Assembly (NCBI RefSeq): GCF_009856825.1
Contig: NZ_WVTD01000003.1
Location: forward strand, 248,001-312,000
Source: Novosphingobium silvae
Lineage (GTDB): Bacteria > Pseudomonadota > Alphaproteobacteria > Sphingomonadales > Sphingomonadaceae
Length of the DNA stretch: 64,000 nt
Direction: 5' to 3'
Shown: piece after piece, positions 17,984 through 26,682 of the stretch
How positions within the stretch are numbered: the first letter of the stretch is position 1
How the letters are laid out: each line of letters starts with the position of its first letter
Translations under genes and position numbers: made by a program
Notes under the pieces: generated by a model
Seen by the model: the letters and a program-made list of their open reading frames with translations, nothing else
What the model was told of the DNA's origin: nothing
The model's database searches: none

Positions 17984-19264
17984 ATGCACGATATCCGCCA
18001 GATCCGCGAAAATCCCGAAGCCTTCGACGCCGGCCTTGCCCGCCGCGGGGTCGCTCCCGTCTCCTCCCAGATCGTGGCGCTCGACGAGCAGCGCCGCGCC
18101 CTCGCCACCCGCGCGCAGGAAAGCCAGAACCGCCGCAACGAGGCATCGAAGGCGATCGGCAAGGCAATGGCGCAGGGCGATACCGCCACCGCCGAAGCGC
18201 TCAAGGCCGAAGTCGCCAGCCTGAAGGACAGCCTTCCCGCGCTCGAGACCGAAGAGAAGGAAGCCGCGGCAAAGTTGAACGACCTGCTCGCTGGCCTTCC
18301 CAACCTCCCGCTCGATACCGTACCCAAGGGCGCGGACGAGAGCGGCAACCTCGAGGTATCGCGCTGGGGCACGCCGCGCGACTTCGCCTTCACCCCTCGC
18401 GAGCATGCCGACATCGGCCCTGCCCTCGGCCTCGATTTCGAGACCGGCGCCCTTCTCTCGGGCGCGCGCTTCACCTTCCTGAAGGGTCAGATGGCGCGCC
18501 TTCACCGTGCGCTCGCCCAGTTCATGCTCGATACGCAGACCGGCCGTAACGGCTTCATGGAGTGCAACGTGCCGCTGCTGGTGCGTGACGATGCCGTCTA
18601 TGGCACCGGGCAGTTGCCCAAGTTCTCCGAGGACCTGTTCCGCACCACCGACGGGCGCTGGCTGATCCCCACCGCCGAAGTGAGCCTGACCAACGCGGTA
18701 CGCGAGCAGATCGTGGAGCCTGCCACCCTTCCCTTGCGCATGACCGCGCTCACCCCCTGCTTCCGCTCGGAAGCGGGCGCGGCCGGTCGCGACACGCGCG
18801 GCTTCATCCGCCAGCACCAGTTCGAGAAGGTGGAGCTTGTCACCATCTGCCGGCCCGAGGAAAGCGAGGCCGAGCACGCGCACATGCTCGCCTCGGCGGA
18901 AGCGGTGCTGCAGGCGCTCAACCTGCCTTATCGCAAGATGCTCCTGTGCGCGGGGGACATGGGGGCGACGGCGCGCATCACTTACGATCTCGAAGTCTGG
19001 CTGCCCGGCCAGCAGGCCTACCGCGAGATCAGTTCCGTTTCGAACTGCGGGGATTTCCAGGCTCGCCGCATGAACGCCCGCTTCAAGCCCGAGAGCGCGA
19101 AAAAGACCGAGTTCGTCCATACGCTGAACGGCTCCGGGCTTGCCGTTGGCCGCACGCTCGTCGCAGTTCTCGAGAACTACCAGCAGGAGGACGGCTCGGT
19201 GACGGTGCCCGAAGTGCTGCGGCCCTGGATGGGTGGGATCGAAAGGCTGGAAGCGCTCGGCTGA
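17984..19264 (+). CDS. serS: Seryl-tRNA synthetase
   Basis: SerS charges tRNA-Ser (and the selenocysteine tRNA where present). The 426-residue protein has the N-terminal coiled-coil arm (about 30-100) and class II core, with motif 2 around [14 protein letters not shown] and motif 3 around [17 protein letters not shown]. Length and start at the ATG at 17984 are typical. It leads a same-strand run with surE, the NlpD-like gene and the potassium channel. Confidence 0.97.
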   Translation: MHDIRQIRENPEAFDAGLARRGVAPVSSQIVALDEQRRALATRAQESQNRRNEASKAIGKAMAQGDTATAEALKAEVASLKDSLPALETEEKEAAAKLNDLLAGLPNLPLDTVPKGADESGNLEVSRWGTPRDFAFTPREHADIGPALGLDFETGALLSGARFTFLKGQMARLHRALAQFMLDTQTGRNGFMECNVPLLVRDDAVYGTGQLPKFSEDLFRTTDGRWLIPTAEVSLTNAVREQIVEPATLPLRMTALTPCFRSEAGAAGRDTRGFIRQHQFEKVELVTICRPEESEAEHAHMLASAEAVLQALNLPYRKMLLCAGDMGATARITYDLEVWLPGQQAYREISSVSNCGDFQARRMNARFKPESAKKTEFVHTLNGSGLAVGRTLVAVLENYQQEDGSVTVPEVLRPWMGGIERLEALG

Positions 19265-19318
19265 CCCGGTCGCATTTCGCTGGCGACGGCCTCGCACAAG
19301 ATGGTTAAAGGCACTTCC

Positions 19319-20083
19319 ATGCGTATCCTCCTCACCAACGACGACGGCATCAACGCTCCCGGTCTCTATGTCCTGGAGAAGATCGCCGCCCAGCTTTCGG
19401 ACGACATCTGGATCTGCGCGCCCAGCGAGGAGCAGTCGGGAGCGGGTCACTCGCTAACCCTCACGCGCCCGGTGCGCCTGCGCCAGCATGCCGAGCGGCG
19501 TTTCTCGGTAACGGGGACGCCTACCGATGCGGTGACGATGGGCCTGAAGAAAGTGCTTCCCGGCCCGCCCGACCTCATCCTCTCGGGCGTCAATCGCGGC
19601 GCGAACCTTGGCGACGACGTGACGTATTCCGGCACCGTCTCCGCGGCGCTGGAAGGCGCGCTGGCGGGCGTGCGCTCGATCGCGCTGAGCCAGGTCTACT
19701 CGCGGGAAGGTTTGGGCGATTCGGTCAGCTTCTCCGCCGCCGAGGAATGGGGCGCCCGGGTCCTGCGCCCGTTGCTCGACCAGCCTTTCGCCCCGCGCAC
19801 GCTGGTCAACGTCAACTTCCCCGCTCTTGCCGGCGAAGCGGTGAAGGGCATTCGCGTGGTGCGCCAGGGCTTCCATGACTATGCCCGGGGCTCGGTGGTG
19901 GAAGGCATGGATCCGCGCGGCTTCCCCTATTTCTGGTTCGGCCTGCACGGCATCGAGCATACGCCCGGACACGAGACCGACCTCGAGGCGATCGCCGAAG
20001 GGTACATCGCGGTGACCCCGCTTCACCTCGACCTGACGCATGACGCCTCGCTCAAGGCCATGGCGGAGCGCTACGGCCAGTGA
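19319..20083 (+). CDS. surE: 5'/3'-nucleotidase SurE
   Basis: SurE is a metal-dependent nucleoside monophosphatase involved in stationary-phase survival. The metal site LTNDDG gives D8 and D9, with S40 and N92 (SGVNRGANLGDD) as the other ligands. The ATG at 19319 has AAAGG upstream and yields 254 residues; an in-frame ATG at 19301 would add six. It directly precedes an nlpD-like gene, echoing the surE-pcm-nlpD order of enterobacteria, here without pcm. Confidence 0.95.
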   Translation: MRILLTNDDGINAPGLYVLEKIAAQLSDDIWICAPSEEQSGAGHSLTLTRPVRLRQHAERRFSVTGTPTDAVTMGLKKVLPGPPDLILSGVNRGANLGDDVTYSGTVSAALEGALAGVRSIALSQVYSREGLGDSVSFSAAEEWGARVLRPLLDQPFAPRTLVNVNFPALAGEAVKGIRVVRQGFHDYARGSVVEGMDPRGFPYFWFGLHGIEHTPGHETDLEAIAEGYIAVTPLHLDLTHDASLKAMAERYGQ

Positions 20084-21246
20084 TGCGCGCGGCTCGTCTT
20101 CGCGGGATGCTGCTGGCCGGGGCGCTGCTGACTGCTGTCCCGGCACTCGCGCAGGAGGCGAACCCGGCGCGAGAGAGCGTACACGTCGTCGCCCCGGGCG
20201 AAACGCTGAACGGAATCGCCAATCGCGCCGGAGTGTCGGCAAAGGAGATCGCGGCTGCGAACCGGCTTGCGGAGCCTTTCGTCGTGCGGGCAGGCCAGAA
20301 GCTGTCGATCCCGCGCAAGGCGGCGGTGAGCCCGAAAGCGCAACCCCTTGCGCCCGCGCGCGGGGATACTCCCCCCGACATCGCCGCGGGCAAGGCTGCC
20401 CGCACGGCGGCGCGCACTGCCGCGCGCGTCATCGAGGCACGCGCTCCTTCCCCGGCGACTTCCCCCGGGCTTGCCAGCGAGACTTCGCACCGCGTCACGG
20501 CGGGCGAGACGCTGGGCGGCATAGCGGCGCGCGCGAAAGTGCCGCGCATCCTGATCGCCGAGGCGAACGGCCTGCAGCCGCCCTTCGACGTGCGGGTCGG
20601 AGAGGTCCTGCGCATCCCGCGCACGCGCCACCATGCGGTCAGGAGCGGCGACACCGGCTTTTCGATCTCTATGGACTATGCCGTTCCGTGGGAGCAGATC
20701 GCCCTTGCCAACAACCTTGACCCGGCAGCCCCGGTGAAGGCCGGGCAGGACCTGCTGATCCCGACTTTGCTCGACCCCGCCGCAGCGGGCGTGAAGACGC
20801 GTTCTCCCGTCCCGCCCGCAGCGCGCCCGGCGGCCAGCTCCAACGCCGCTTCCGCCGCGCGTTTCGCCTGGCCGGTCGCCGGACCGATACGCCGCCGCTA
20901 TGACGGCGCCGGAAGCGATTACCACGATGGGCTCGACATCACCGCGCCGCGCGGAACAATGGTGCGCGCCGCCGCCGCCGGCACCGTCGCTTTCGCGGGA
21001 CCGGAAAAGGAGCAGTTCGGCAACCTTGTCGTCATCGATCATGGCAACGGCTGGCACACCGCCTACGGGTTCCTCAGCCGGGTCACGGTGAAGGAAGGCG
21101 CGAAAGTGGCCGCGGGCGAGCGGGTGGGCCTGGTCGGGGACACCGGCCGCGCACGGGGCGCCGAACTTCACTTTGAAGTGCGGCGCGACGGCAAGCCGGT
21201 CGATCCCCTGGCGGAACTGCCCCCCGAACGCCCGAAAGCACCATGA
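20083..21246 (+). CDS. NlpD-like LysM / degenerate LytM (M23) protein
   Basis: The 387-residue exported protein has a signal peptide ending PALAQ, three LysM modules (about residues 33-78, 136-180 and 184-229) that bind peptidoglycan, and a C-terminal M23/LytM domain (about 265-375). The zinc ligands H281, D285 and H363 remain, but both catalytic histidines are replaced: F330 in the YxHL-type motif and E361 in HxH. This is the pattern of NlpD, an activator of cell-division amidases rather than a hydrolase. It starts at the ATG overlapping the surE stop (TGATG; a GTG at 20080 is possible). Amidase activation at the septum is the inferred role. Confidence 0.87.
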   Translation: MRAARLRGMLLAGALLTAVPALAQEANPARESVHVVAPGETLNGIANRAGVSAKEIAAANRLAEPFVVRAGQKLSIPRKAAVSPKAQPLAPARGDTPPDIAAGKAARTAARTAARVIEARAPSPATSPGLASETSHRVTAGETLGGIAARAKVPRILIAEANGLQPPFDVRVGEVLRIPRTRHHAVRSGDTGFSISMDYAVPWEQIALANNLDPAAPVKAGQDLLIPTLLDPAAAGVKTRSPVPPAARPAASSNAASAARFAWPVAGPIRRRYDGAGSDYHDGLDITAPRGTMVRAAAAGTVAFAGPEKEQFGNLVVIDHGNGWHTAYGFLSRVTVKEGAKVAAGERVGLVGDTGRARGAELHFEVRRDGKPVDPLAELPPERPKAP

Positions 21247-21260
21247 GCTTCCTCCGGTGA
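21243..21260 (+). other. Five-codon minicistron linking two genes
   Basis: ATG AGC TTC CTC CGG TGA starts in an ATGA overlap with the NlpD-like stop codon and ends in a GTGA overlap with the likely channel start. It could serve as a re-initiation bridge; coincidence is also possible. Confidence 0.3.
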
Positions 21261-22312
21261 GCGCCCTCCCGCCCAAGCGGCGCTCGCGGCCTTCATTGGC
21301 CAAGCCGCTGAGGCGCGCCGTCGCCCTGCCCGTCTGGGCCGACCTCGGCCTGAGGCTCGGCGCAGCCTTCGCGCTCGTCTTCATCGTCGTGCTGGTCCAC
21401 TGGATCGACCGGGAGGGCCTGAAGGACACGCACGACGGGGCGATCAGCTTCCTCGACGTCGTCTACTTCACGATGATCTCGATCACCACCACGGGCTTCG
21501 GGGACATCGCGCCCGTCAGCGACAAGTCGCGCCTGATCGAAGCGGTGATCGTCACGCCGATCCGCTTCGCCGTAATCTTCATCTTCGTGGGCACCGCCTA
21601 CAACTTCATCATCAAGCGCAGCTGGGAGACGTGGCGCATGAAGCGCATCCAGGAACGCCTTGCGGATCACATCGTCGTGCTCGGCTACGGGGTCAGCGGG
21701 TCGGAAGCCGTGCAGGAACTGATCGCGCGCGGCACGCAGGCCTCGTGCATCGTCGTCGTCGATCCCTCCTCCGCGCGCCTCAGGAGGGCCGAGCAGGTGG
21801 GGTGCAACGTGCTTGAGGGAGACGCCACCCGCGACGAGACGCTGGCCGCCGTGCGGGTCGGGCTCGCGCGTTCGATCCTCATTTCGGCGGGCCGCGACGA
21901 CACGACGATCCTGATCGTGCTCACCGCGCGCCACCTTGCCCCGGGGGTCCCCATCACTGCCGTGGTACGCGCGGATGACAACGAGCTGCTGGCGCGCCAG
22001 GCGGGCGCGGACAACGTCATCAACCCGGTGCGCTTCACCGGCCTGCTGCTGGCGGGCTCGGCCGAAGGGCAGCACATCGCCGAATACATGTCGGACCTCG
22101 CCTCGGTGGGTGGCCGCGTGCAGCTGGTGGAGCGCCCCGTCAAGCCCGAGGAAGTCGGCCTGCCGCTGGAGCGGATCGGCACCGGCAAGGGGGTGCGCAT
22201 CTATCGCGGCGGCCGCGCCATCGGGTTCTGGGAGCCCGAGGCCCATGTCCTCGAGGCGGGCGACGTCATCGTCGAGGTCGCCGCCTCGTGCGAGCAGGAA
22301 GCCTCAGCCTAG
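21257..22312 (+). CDS. Potassium channel with RCK (TrkA-N/TrkA-C) domains
   Basis: Two membrane segments flank a pore loop whose filter reads TTTGFGD (residues 77-83), then an RCK domain starts at HIVVLGYGVSGSEA with the Rossmann GxGxxG-like motif and ends with a TrkA-C-type domain. This is the layout of two-TM ligand-gated K+ channels such as MthK-type proteins. The filter has GFGD instead of GYGD, a known variant. The start is taken as GTG 21257 (351 residues); the frame is open to 21173 inside the preceding gene. Regulation by nucleotides or divalent ions through RCK is expected. Confidence 0.88.
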   Translation: MSALPPKRRSRPSLAKPLRRAVALPVWADLGLRLGAAFALVFIVVLVHWIDREGLKDTHDGAISFLDVVYFTMISITTTGFGDIAPVSDKSRLIEAVIVTPIRFAVIFIFVGTAYNFIIKRSWETWRMKRIQERLADHIVVLGYGVSGSEAVQELIARGTQASCIVVVDPSSARLRRAEQVGCNVLEGDATRDETLAAVRVGLARSILISAGRDDTTILIVLTARHLAPGVPITAVVRADDNELLARQAGADNVINPVRFTGLLLAGSAEGQHIAEYMSDLASVGGRVQLVERPVKPEEVGLPLERIGTGKGVRIYRGGRAIGFWEPEAHVLEAGDVIVEVAASCEQEASA

Positions 22313-22696
22313 AAGCCAGAACACCAGGCCCATGGCAAGGTAGGCGACGAGCCAGAACAGGCAGTCCACCATGCGGCGCGCAGGCTCGCTGCGGCCGCGG
22401 ACATGGGTCAGCCATACGGCCGGGACCACGAAGGCGACGGCGACACCGCCGGTCTGCATGAAGTAGAGCCAGGGCTTCACCGCCAGCGTCTCGGCGCCGA
22501 TGCGGGCGAACATGTGGCCCAGCATGGCGGCGCTGATCAGGAACACCATGGCGACCACCGCATAGTTCCCCGCCCGCTGGGAATGGCCTGGGAGCAATTG
22601 CCGCCCGGTGCGGAACAGCGGTCCGTGCCAGACGATCCCGATCGCCACCGCAAGGGCAGCGGCCAGCACCACGGCCAACCAGTTCACAGGACCCAT
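22304..22696 (-). CDS. DUF1761 family membrane protein
   Basis: A 130-residue protein with four hydrophobic segments and the [19 protein letters not shown] opening of the DUF1761 family. Function unknown. It is convergent with the channel gene and the two coding ends overlap by nine bases. GGGG lies upstream of the ATG at 22696. Confidence 0.8.
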   Translation of the reverse strand: MGPVNWLAVVLAAALAVAIGIVWHGPLFRTGRQLLPGHSQRAGNYAVVAMVFLISAAMLGHMFARIGAETLAVKPWLYFMQTGGVAVAFVVPAVWLTHVRGRSEPARRMVDCLFWLVAYLAMGLVFWLLG

Positions 22697-22855
22697 CGCG
22701 ACACCCCTTCATGTTCCAACCGGTGCATTCAACATAGGGGGTGTTGCAGGCGCCGATCCGATAGGCAAGCAAGGCTCTTGCCTGCAATCGATTCGCATCC
22801 GATTCGCTTTTTCGTGACTCCCGCGCCTAATGAGCGTATCGGGCGCGCCAATCCC

Positions 22856-24235
22856 ATGGCTATAGAACTCCCCTCCCCGCCGAAAGTCGGCATGGTCAGC
22901 CTCGGCTGCCCCAAGGCGCTCGTCGATTCCGAGCGCATCCTCACGCGCCTGCGGGCCGACGGCTACACGATGAGCGCGGATTATTCCGGCGCCGACGTGG
23001 TCCTCGTCAACACCTGCGGGTTCCTGGACTCCGCCAAGGAGGAAAGCCTCTCCGCCATCGGCGAGGCGATCGCCGAGAACGGCAGGGTCATCGTGACCGG
23101 CTGCATGGGCAACGAGGCCGAAGTGATCCGCGCCCGGTTCCCGCAGGTCCTCGCCGTGACCGGCGCGCACCAGTACGAGGCCGTCGTGGAAGCCGTGCAC
23201 GAGGCCGCCCCGCCCGAGCTGAGCCCGTATCTCGACCTCATCCCGCAAGCCTACGACGAGGCGGGAGTGAAGCTCACTCCGCGCCATTACGGGTACCTGA
23301 AGATCTCGGAAGGCTGCAACCACGCTTGCAGCTTCTGCATCATCCCTTCGCTGCGCGGCAAGCTGGCGAGCCGGCGGATCGATGCGGTGCTGCGCGAGGC
23401 GGAGAAGCTGGTCCAGGCGGGCACGCGCGAGCTTCTCGTCATCAGCCAGGACACTTCGGCCTACGGCGTCGACGTGCGGCACGAGGAGCGCATGTGGAAG
23501 GACCGGAATGTGCGCACCCACATGACCGATCTTGCCCGCGAGCTGGGCGGGCTCACCGATTCGCAGGGCCGCAAGCCCTGGGTGCGCCTGCACTACGTCT
23601 ACCCCTACCCCCACGTCGACCAGGTCATTCCGCTCATGGCCGAGGGGCTGCTGACGCCCTACCTCGACATCCCCTTCCAGCATGCGGCGCCTTCGGTGCT
23701 CAGGTCGATGAAGCGGCCCGCGAACGAAGCCAAGGTGCTCGACCGGCTTCGCAAGTGGCGCGAGATCTGCCCTGACATCGCCATCCGTTCCAGCTTCGTT
23801 GTCGGCTTCCCCGGCGAGACCGAGGCGGACTTCCAGTACCTGCTCGACTGGCTGGACGAAGCCCAGCTCGACCGCGTGGGCGCTTTCCGCTTCGAGCCTG
23901 TGGAAGGCGCATCGGCCAACCACCTTCCCGATCCGGTGCCGGAAGAGGTGAAGGAAGAGCGCTACCAGCGCATCATGGAAAAGACCGCAGCGATCAGCGC
24001 CGCCAAGCTCGCCGCCAAGGTCGGACGCGTGCTGCCCGTCATCATCGACGAAGTGGGCGAGCCCGACGAAGACGGTGACGTCGGTGCAACGGGCCGCTCC
24101 GAAGCGGATGCTCCCGAGATCGACGGAAACGTGTTCCTGCGCGATGCTGCTGGCCTGCAAGTCGGTGATATCGTTGAAGTTCTTGTAGAAGATGCGGACG
24201 AGCACGACCTTTTTGGCGCCGTTCTGCAAAGTTGA
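22856..24235 (+). CDS. rimO: Ribosomal protein S12 methylthiotransferase RimO
   Basis: RimO is a radical-SAM enzyme that methylthiolates an aspartate of ribosomal protein S12. The N-terminal UPF0004 domain carries the auxiliary cluster cysteines C18, C54 and C83; the radical-SAM motif CNHACSFC gives C154, C158 and C161; a TRAM domain ends the protein. The motif [13 protein letters not shown] distinguishes RimO from MiaB. The ATG at 22856 gives 459 residues. The TRAM part holds an acidic insertion ([20 protein letters not shown]). Confidence 0.95.
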   Translation: MAIELPSPPKVGMVSLGCPKALVDSERILTRLRADGYTMSADYSGADVVLVNTCGFLDSAKEESLSAIGEAIAENGRVIVTGCMGNEAEVIRARFPQVLAVTGAHQYEAVVEAVHEAAPPELSPYLDLIPQAYDEAGVKLTPRHYGYLKISEGCNHACSFCIIPSLRGKLASRRIDAVLREAEKLVQAGTRELLVISQDTSAYGVDVRHEERMWKDRNVRTHMTDLARELGGLTDSQGRKPWVRLHYVYPYPHVDQVIPLMAEGLLTPYLDIPFQHAAPSVLRSMKRPANEAKVLDRLRKWREICPDIAIRSSFVVGFPGETEADFQYLLDWLDEAQLDRVGAFRFEPVEGASANHLPDPVPEEVKEERYQRIMEKTAAISAAKLAAKVGRVLPVIIDEVGEPDEDGDVGATGRSEADAPEIDGNVFLRDAAGLQVGDIVEVLVEDADEHDLFGAVLQS

Positions 24236-24295
24236 CGCACAGCGCACGGACCACGACTGTTGCATGACGTGCAACTGACGTAATGGTTTTCGCGT

Positions 24296-24324
24296 TTGCC
24301 GGAATCGGCCTCTGGCGGCATATG
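24296..24324 (+). promoter_or_regulatory. Promoter of first small RNA
   Basis: TTGCCG (24296-24301), a 17-base spacer and CATATG (24319-24324) stand 6-7 bases before the start of the conserved RNA segment. The second copy at 25101-25129 has the same geometry. The CATAT-type minus 10 resembles heat-shock sigma (RpoH) promoters of alphaproteobacteria. Confidence 0.55.
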
Positions 24325-24328
24325 GAGC

Positions 24329-24392
24329 GGGCCTTTCAGGCATCCTCTCCCAAAACTTTCATAGGGCTGGTCTTCGGACCGGCCCTTTTTTT
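24329..24392 (+). ncRNA. Small RNA, copy 1, with intrinsic terminator
   Basis: The segment begins GGGCCTTTCAGGC, continues with the CU-rich single-stranded-looking CATCCTCTCCC, and ends in a 9-bp stem GGGCTGGTC/GACCGGCCC closed by a TTCG tetraloop and followed by seven T residues (24386-24392). A near-identical element lies at 25134-25199. The duplicated, terminator-ended design with an anti-Shine-Dalgarno-like CU stretch resembles CcsR/Cuckoo-type and SuhB/mmgR-type sRNAs of alphaproteobacteria, but I cannot assign it to a named family. Expression from the promoter just upstream is inferred. Confidence 0.7.
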
Positions 24393-25100
24393 GGCCATTT
24401 TCGGCAGGTGCTCGTAGCTGGCAGGCCATTCTCCGCGGGCTCCTTTGCCTCTGGCGTGGGAGCGCGATCATGCCGGGATGCCGGTGGGCCCCTCGTCGCC
24501 ATGCTGGCCGCCAGCTTGACTTTCCGAACCATATAGGTTATACGCTCCGGCATCCGCTCCCTGAGGTACACAGGGCAAGCGGATCATCGGGCCGGCGCCG
24601 GGGGCATGAAAGCCCACCTGTGCCCGCACCGGAAGGGTTCACGAGCCGTCCTTCGAGGCGGCAGGGTCCAGGGCAAACGGCGCGGCTCCCGATAAGAGAG
24701 CGCTTCCCCCGGGACCTGTGGAGCCGGCACCTTATCGCGAGCCCGCGTGCCGGATCCGAGCCACTTTCGCTGAGGGTCGAGCTGGACTGTTCCTGTGCTT
24801 TCCAGCCGTTCGCAAGGCGCACACGCTTCGGCGACCCCCAAACCGGGCCGCCCCCGAACGCCGGCCCGATACCCGTCAAGGGTACCAACGCCAAAGCGCT
24901 CTCCTCCCCGGCATAAGGCCCGCACTCGCCAGCGGGAATATTCGCGCGTCCGCTGCAATCGCCATCACGATGGCTCGTCAGGGGTTCTCGCAGGCTACTT
25001 GCGACCTGCTCAAACAGCGAAATTACGCCGGTTGCGATGACAGGCCGCGCCATTCGCGCCCTAGATGCATTCCTTGCAACTTTGCCCAATCTTTTCGCAT
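24393..25100. other. Non-coding stretch between the two small RNAs, with one further promoter
   Basis: About 700 bases without a convincing protein gene. A promoter-like pair lies at 24516-24543. Just after it, ATCCGCT (starting near 24554) pairs with AGCGGAT near 24581 around an inner CCTG/CAGG helix. Open frames here lack ribosome sites and read as arginine- or proline-rich noise; the best short one starts at ATG 24606 and gives 29 mostly basic residues. I looked for tmRNA, RNase P RNA and SRP RNA hallmarks and found none. Confidence 0.5.
24516..24543 (+). promoter_or_regulatory. Promoter-like element, copy A
   Basis: TTGACT (24516-24521), 16-base spacer ending ACCATATAGG, TTATAC (24538-24543). 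The same hexamers, spacer length and a nearly identical inner spacer recur at 61990-62017. Confidence 0.6.
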
Positions 25101-25129
25101 TTGCAGCAAAGCACCGATTTCGACATAAG
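25101..25129 (+). promoter_or_regulatory. Promoter of second small RNA
   Basis: TTGCAG (25101-25106), 17-base spacer, CATAAG (25124-25129), placed exactly as in copy 1 relative to the conserved GGGCCTTTCAGG segment. Confidence 0.5.
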
Positions 25130-25133
25130 GATC

Positions 25134-25199
25134 GGGCCTTTCAGGCATCCTCTCCCAAAACTTATACAGGGCTGGTCCTCGGACCGGCCCTTTCTTTTT
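25134..25199 (+). ncRNA. Small RNA, copy 2, with intrinsic terminator
   Basis: The sequence matches copy 1 (24329-24392) through GGGCCTTTCAGGCATCCTCT and beyond, differing only around the central CTTATAC and in the tetraloop (CTCG rather than TTCG). The 9-bp stem (25169-25177 with 25182-25190) is followed by TTTCTTTTT. It lies about 90 bases upstream of the CinA/MoaB-like start on the same strand, so the terminator should isolate it from that gene. Conservation of promoter, body and terminator supports a functional RNA. Confidence 0.7.
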
Positions 25200-25287
25200 G
25201 CCGTCGATGGGCGGCGCGAACAGGCACGCGTCACTTGGCTCGTGGGTGGGCTGGCGAACTTCGTACAATTGTCCTAGCGGTGAGCCC

Positions 25288-26049
25288 ATGGCCACCGCAG
25301 CGCGAATCTTCACTGCCGCCCTTGTCGTCATCGGCGACGAGATCCTGTCCGGGCGCACGCACGACAAGAACATCGCCCAAATTGCAGCCTGGCTGCAGGT
25401 GCAGGGCATCCGCCTCAAGGAAGTCCGCGTCGTGGCAGACGACACTGCCGCCATTGTCGAGGCGGTGAACCTGCTGCGCGCGCGCAACGATTATCTCTTC
25501 ACTACCGGCGGGATCGGCCCGACGCATGACGACATCACCGTCGATGCCATCGCGCAGGCGGTCGGCGTCCCGGTGGTGGTCCACCCCGAAGCGCAGGCGA
25601 TCCTGGAGGATTACTACGAAACCCGAGGCGGACTGACCGAGGCGCGCCTGCGCATGGCCCGCACGCCCGAGGGCGCCGCTCTCATCCCCAACCGTTATAA
25701 CGGCGCGCCTGGCATCCGCTGGGGCAACGTGTTCATCATGGCCGGCGTGCCCAGCATCACCGCAGGCATGCTGGATGCGCTCTCCGGCCAGCTCGAGGGC
25801 GGCGCGCCGCTCCTGTCCGAGACGATCGGTTGCTGGGTCGGCGAGAGCGAAGTGGCCGATCTCCTGCGCCGCACGGAAAAGGCCTTCGAGACCTGCCAGA
25901 TCGGCTCCTATCCCTTTTGGGGCGAGGGGCGTACCGGCGCCAACTTCGTCATCCGCTCGGTCGATGCGCAGGACCTTGCCGCCTGCGTCCGGGCGCTGAG
26001 CGAAGGGCTCGCCGCGATGGACCGTCCGGCGGTGCCGGGTGGCATCTGA
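25288..26049 (+). CDS. CinA N-terminal/MoaB-like molybdopterin-binding domain protein
   Basis: The 253-residue protein has the MoCF_biosynth (MoaB/MogA) fold signature: ALVVIGDEILSGRTHDKN near the start and TTGGIGPTHDDITVDAIA around residues 73-90. It matches the stand-alone competence/damage-inducible protein A type found in alphaproteobacteria and lacks the C-terminal nicotinamide-nucleotide amidase domain of full CinA. The ligand is probably a pterin or nucleotide derivative. ATG 25288 is chosen because the upstream in-frame codons run through the sRNA terminator region. Confidence 0.86.
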   Translation: MATAARIFTAALVVIGDEILSGRTHDKNIAQIAAWLQVQGIRLKEVRVVADDTAAIVEAVNLLRARNDYLFTTGGIGPTHDDITVDAIAQAVGVPVVVHPEAQAILEDYYETRGGLTEARLRMARTPEGAALIPNRYNGAPGIRWGNVFIMAGVPSITAGMLDALSGQLEGGAPLLSETIGCWVGESEVADLLRRTEKAFETCQIGSYPFWGEGRTGANFVIRSVDAQDLAACVRALSEGLAAMDRPAVPGGI

Positions 26050-26629
26050 GCTTATCGCAGCTTTCGCGCTGATGGCCTCTCCCGCAGTTCCCGCCCCGGC
26101 GCCCGTGCCGACCCTCGCTCAGTTCGAGGCAGTCCTGCGCCGTCACGATAGCGCCACCCTTGCCCTCGAGGAATGGTGCGCCCTGCGGCAGATCGCACGC
26201 CCCGCCGCCGTCACCGCCCGCGTCCTCGCTCCTGCCGAGGCTCCTACCCGCCTTCCCACAGCTCCCGGCCCCCACCATGATCCGGCGCGCAAACTCGAGC
26301 TGAAAGACGGCGAAGCAGTCACCTTGCGCAACGTCAGCCTGAGTTGCGGCGGGACGGTGCTGTCCGTGGCGTGGAACTGGTACGTGCCCGCGCGCCTCTC
26401 TCGCGAAATGAACGAGGCCCTGCGATCGAGCCAGGCGCCGTTCGGCAAGGTCGTCGCCCCCCTCGGCTTCCGCCGTCGCCCGCTGTCGATCGTGGCAGGG
26501 CCTGCCCGCGGTTGCCCCGCCGACACGATTTCGACGCACGAGGCCATGCTCGTGCTGCCGGACGGAACGCCGCTGGCCTATCTGGTAGAGTGCTACACCG
26601 CCGCGAACCTGGAGCCCCTGCCCCGGTAA
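26039..26629 (+). CDS. Hypothetical exported protein, possibly UbiC-like fold
   Basis: A GTG at 26039, inside the end of the preceding gene, opens a 196-residue frame with an N-terminal hydrophobic segment ending ASPAVPA, consistent with a signal peptide. The rest contains EEWCALRQIA, then VTLRNVSLSCGGTVLSVAWNWYVPARL and a PLGFRRRP segment, spacing that reminds me of chorismate pyruvate-lyase/UTRA-like proteins. That resemblance is weak and only by eye. Four cysteines could form disulphides. An ATG at residue 12 is the other start candidate and would remove most of the signal peptide. Confidence 0.6.
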   Translation: MASELIAAFALMASPAVPAPAPVPTLAQFEAVLRRHDSATLALEEWCALRQIARPAAVTARVLAPAEAPTRLPTAPGPHHDPARKLELKDGEAVTLRNVSLSCGGTVLSVAWNWYVPARLSREMNEALRSSQAPFGKVVAPLGFRRRPLSIVAGPARGCPADTISTHEAMLVLPDGTPLAYLVECYTAANLEPLPR

Positions 26630-26682
26630 ATCGCGCTGACCGACACCCAGGGCCTCTGCCGCAGATGCCGATCCGGGTGGCC

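Noticed and set aside
24549..24920. Possible tmRNA, RNase P RNA or SRP RNA
   Set aside because: No tag-peptide coding (ANDN-like), no GAGGAAAGTCCGGG-type RNase P core and no GGAAG-GCAGCC SRP loop were found here or at 62018-62412.
24470..25128. Several 100-180 codon frames between the two sRNA copies
   Set aside because: They overlap each other on both strands, lack ribosome sites, are Arg/Pro-rich and do not resemble known proteins.
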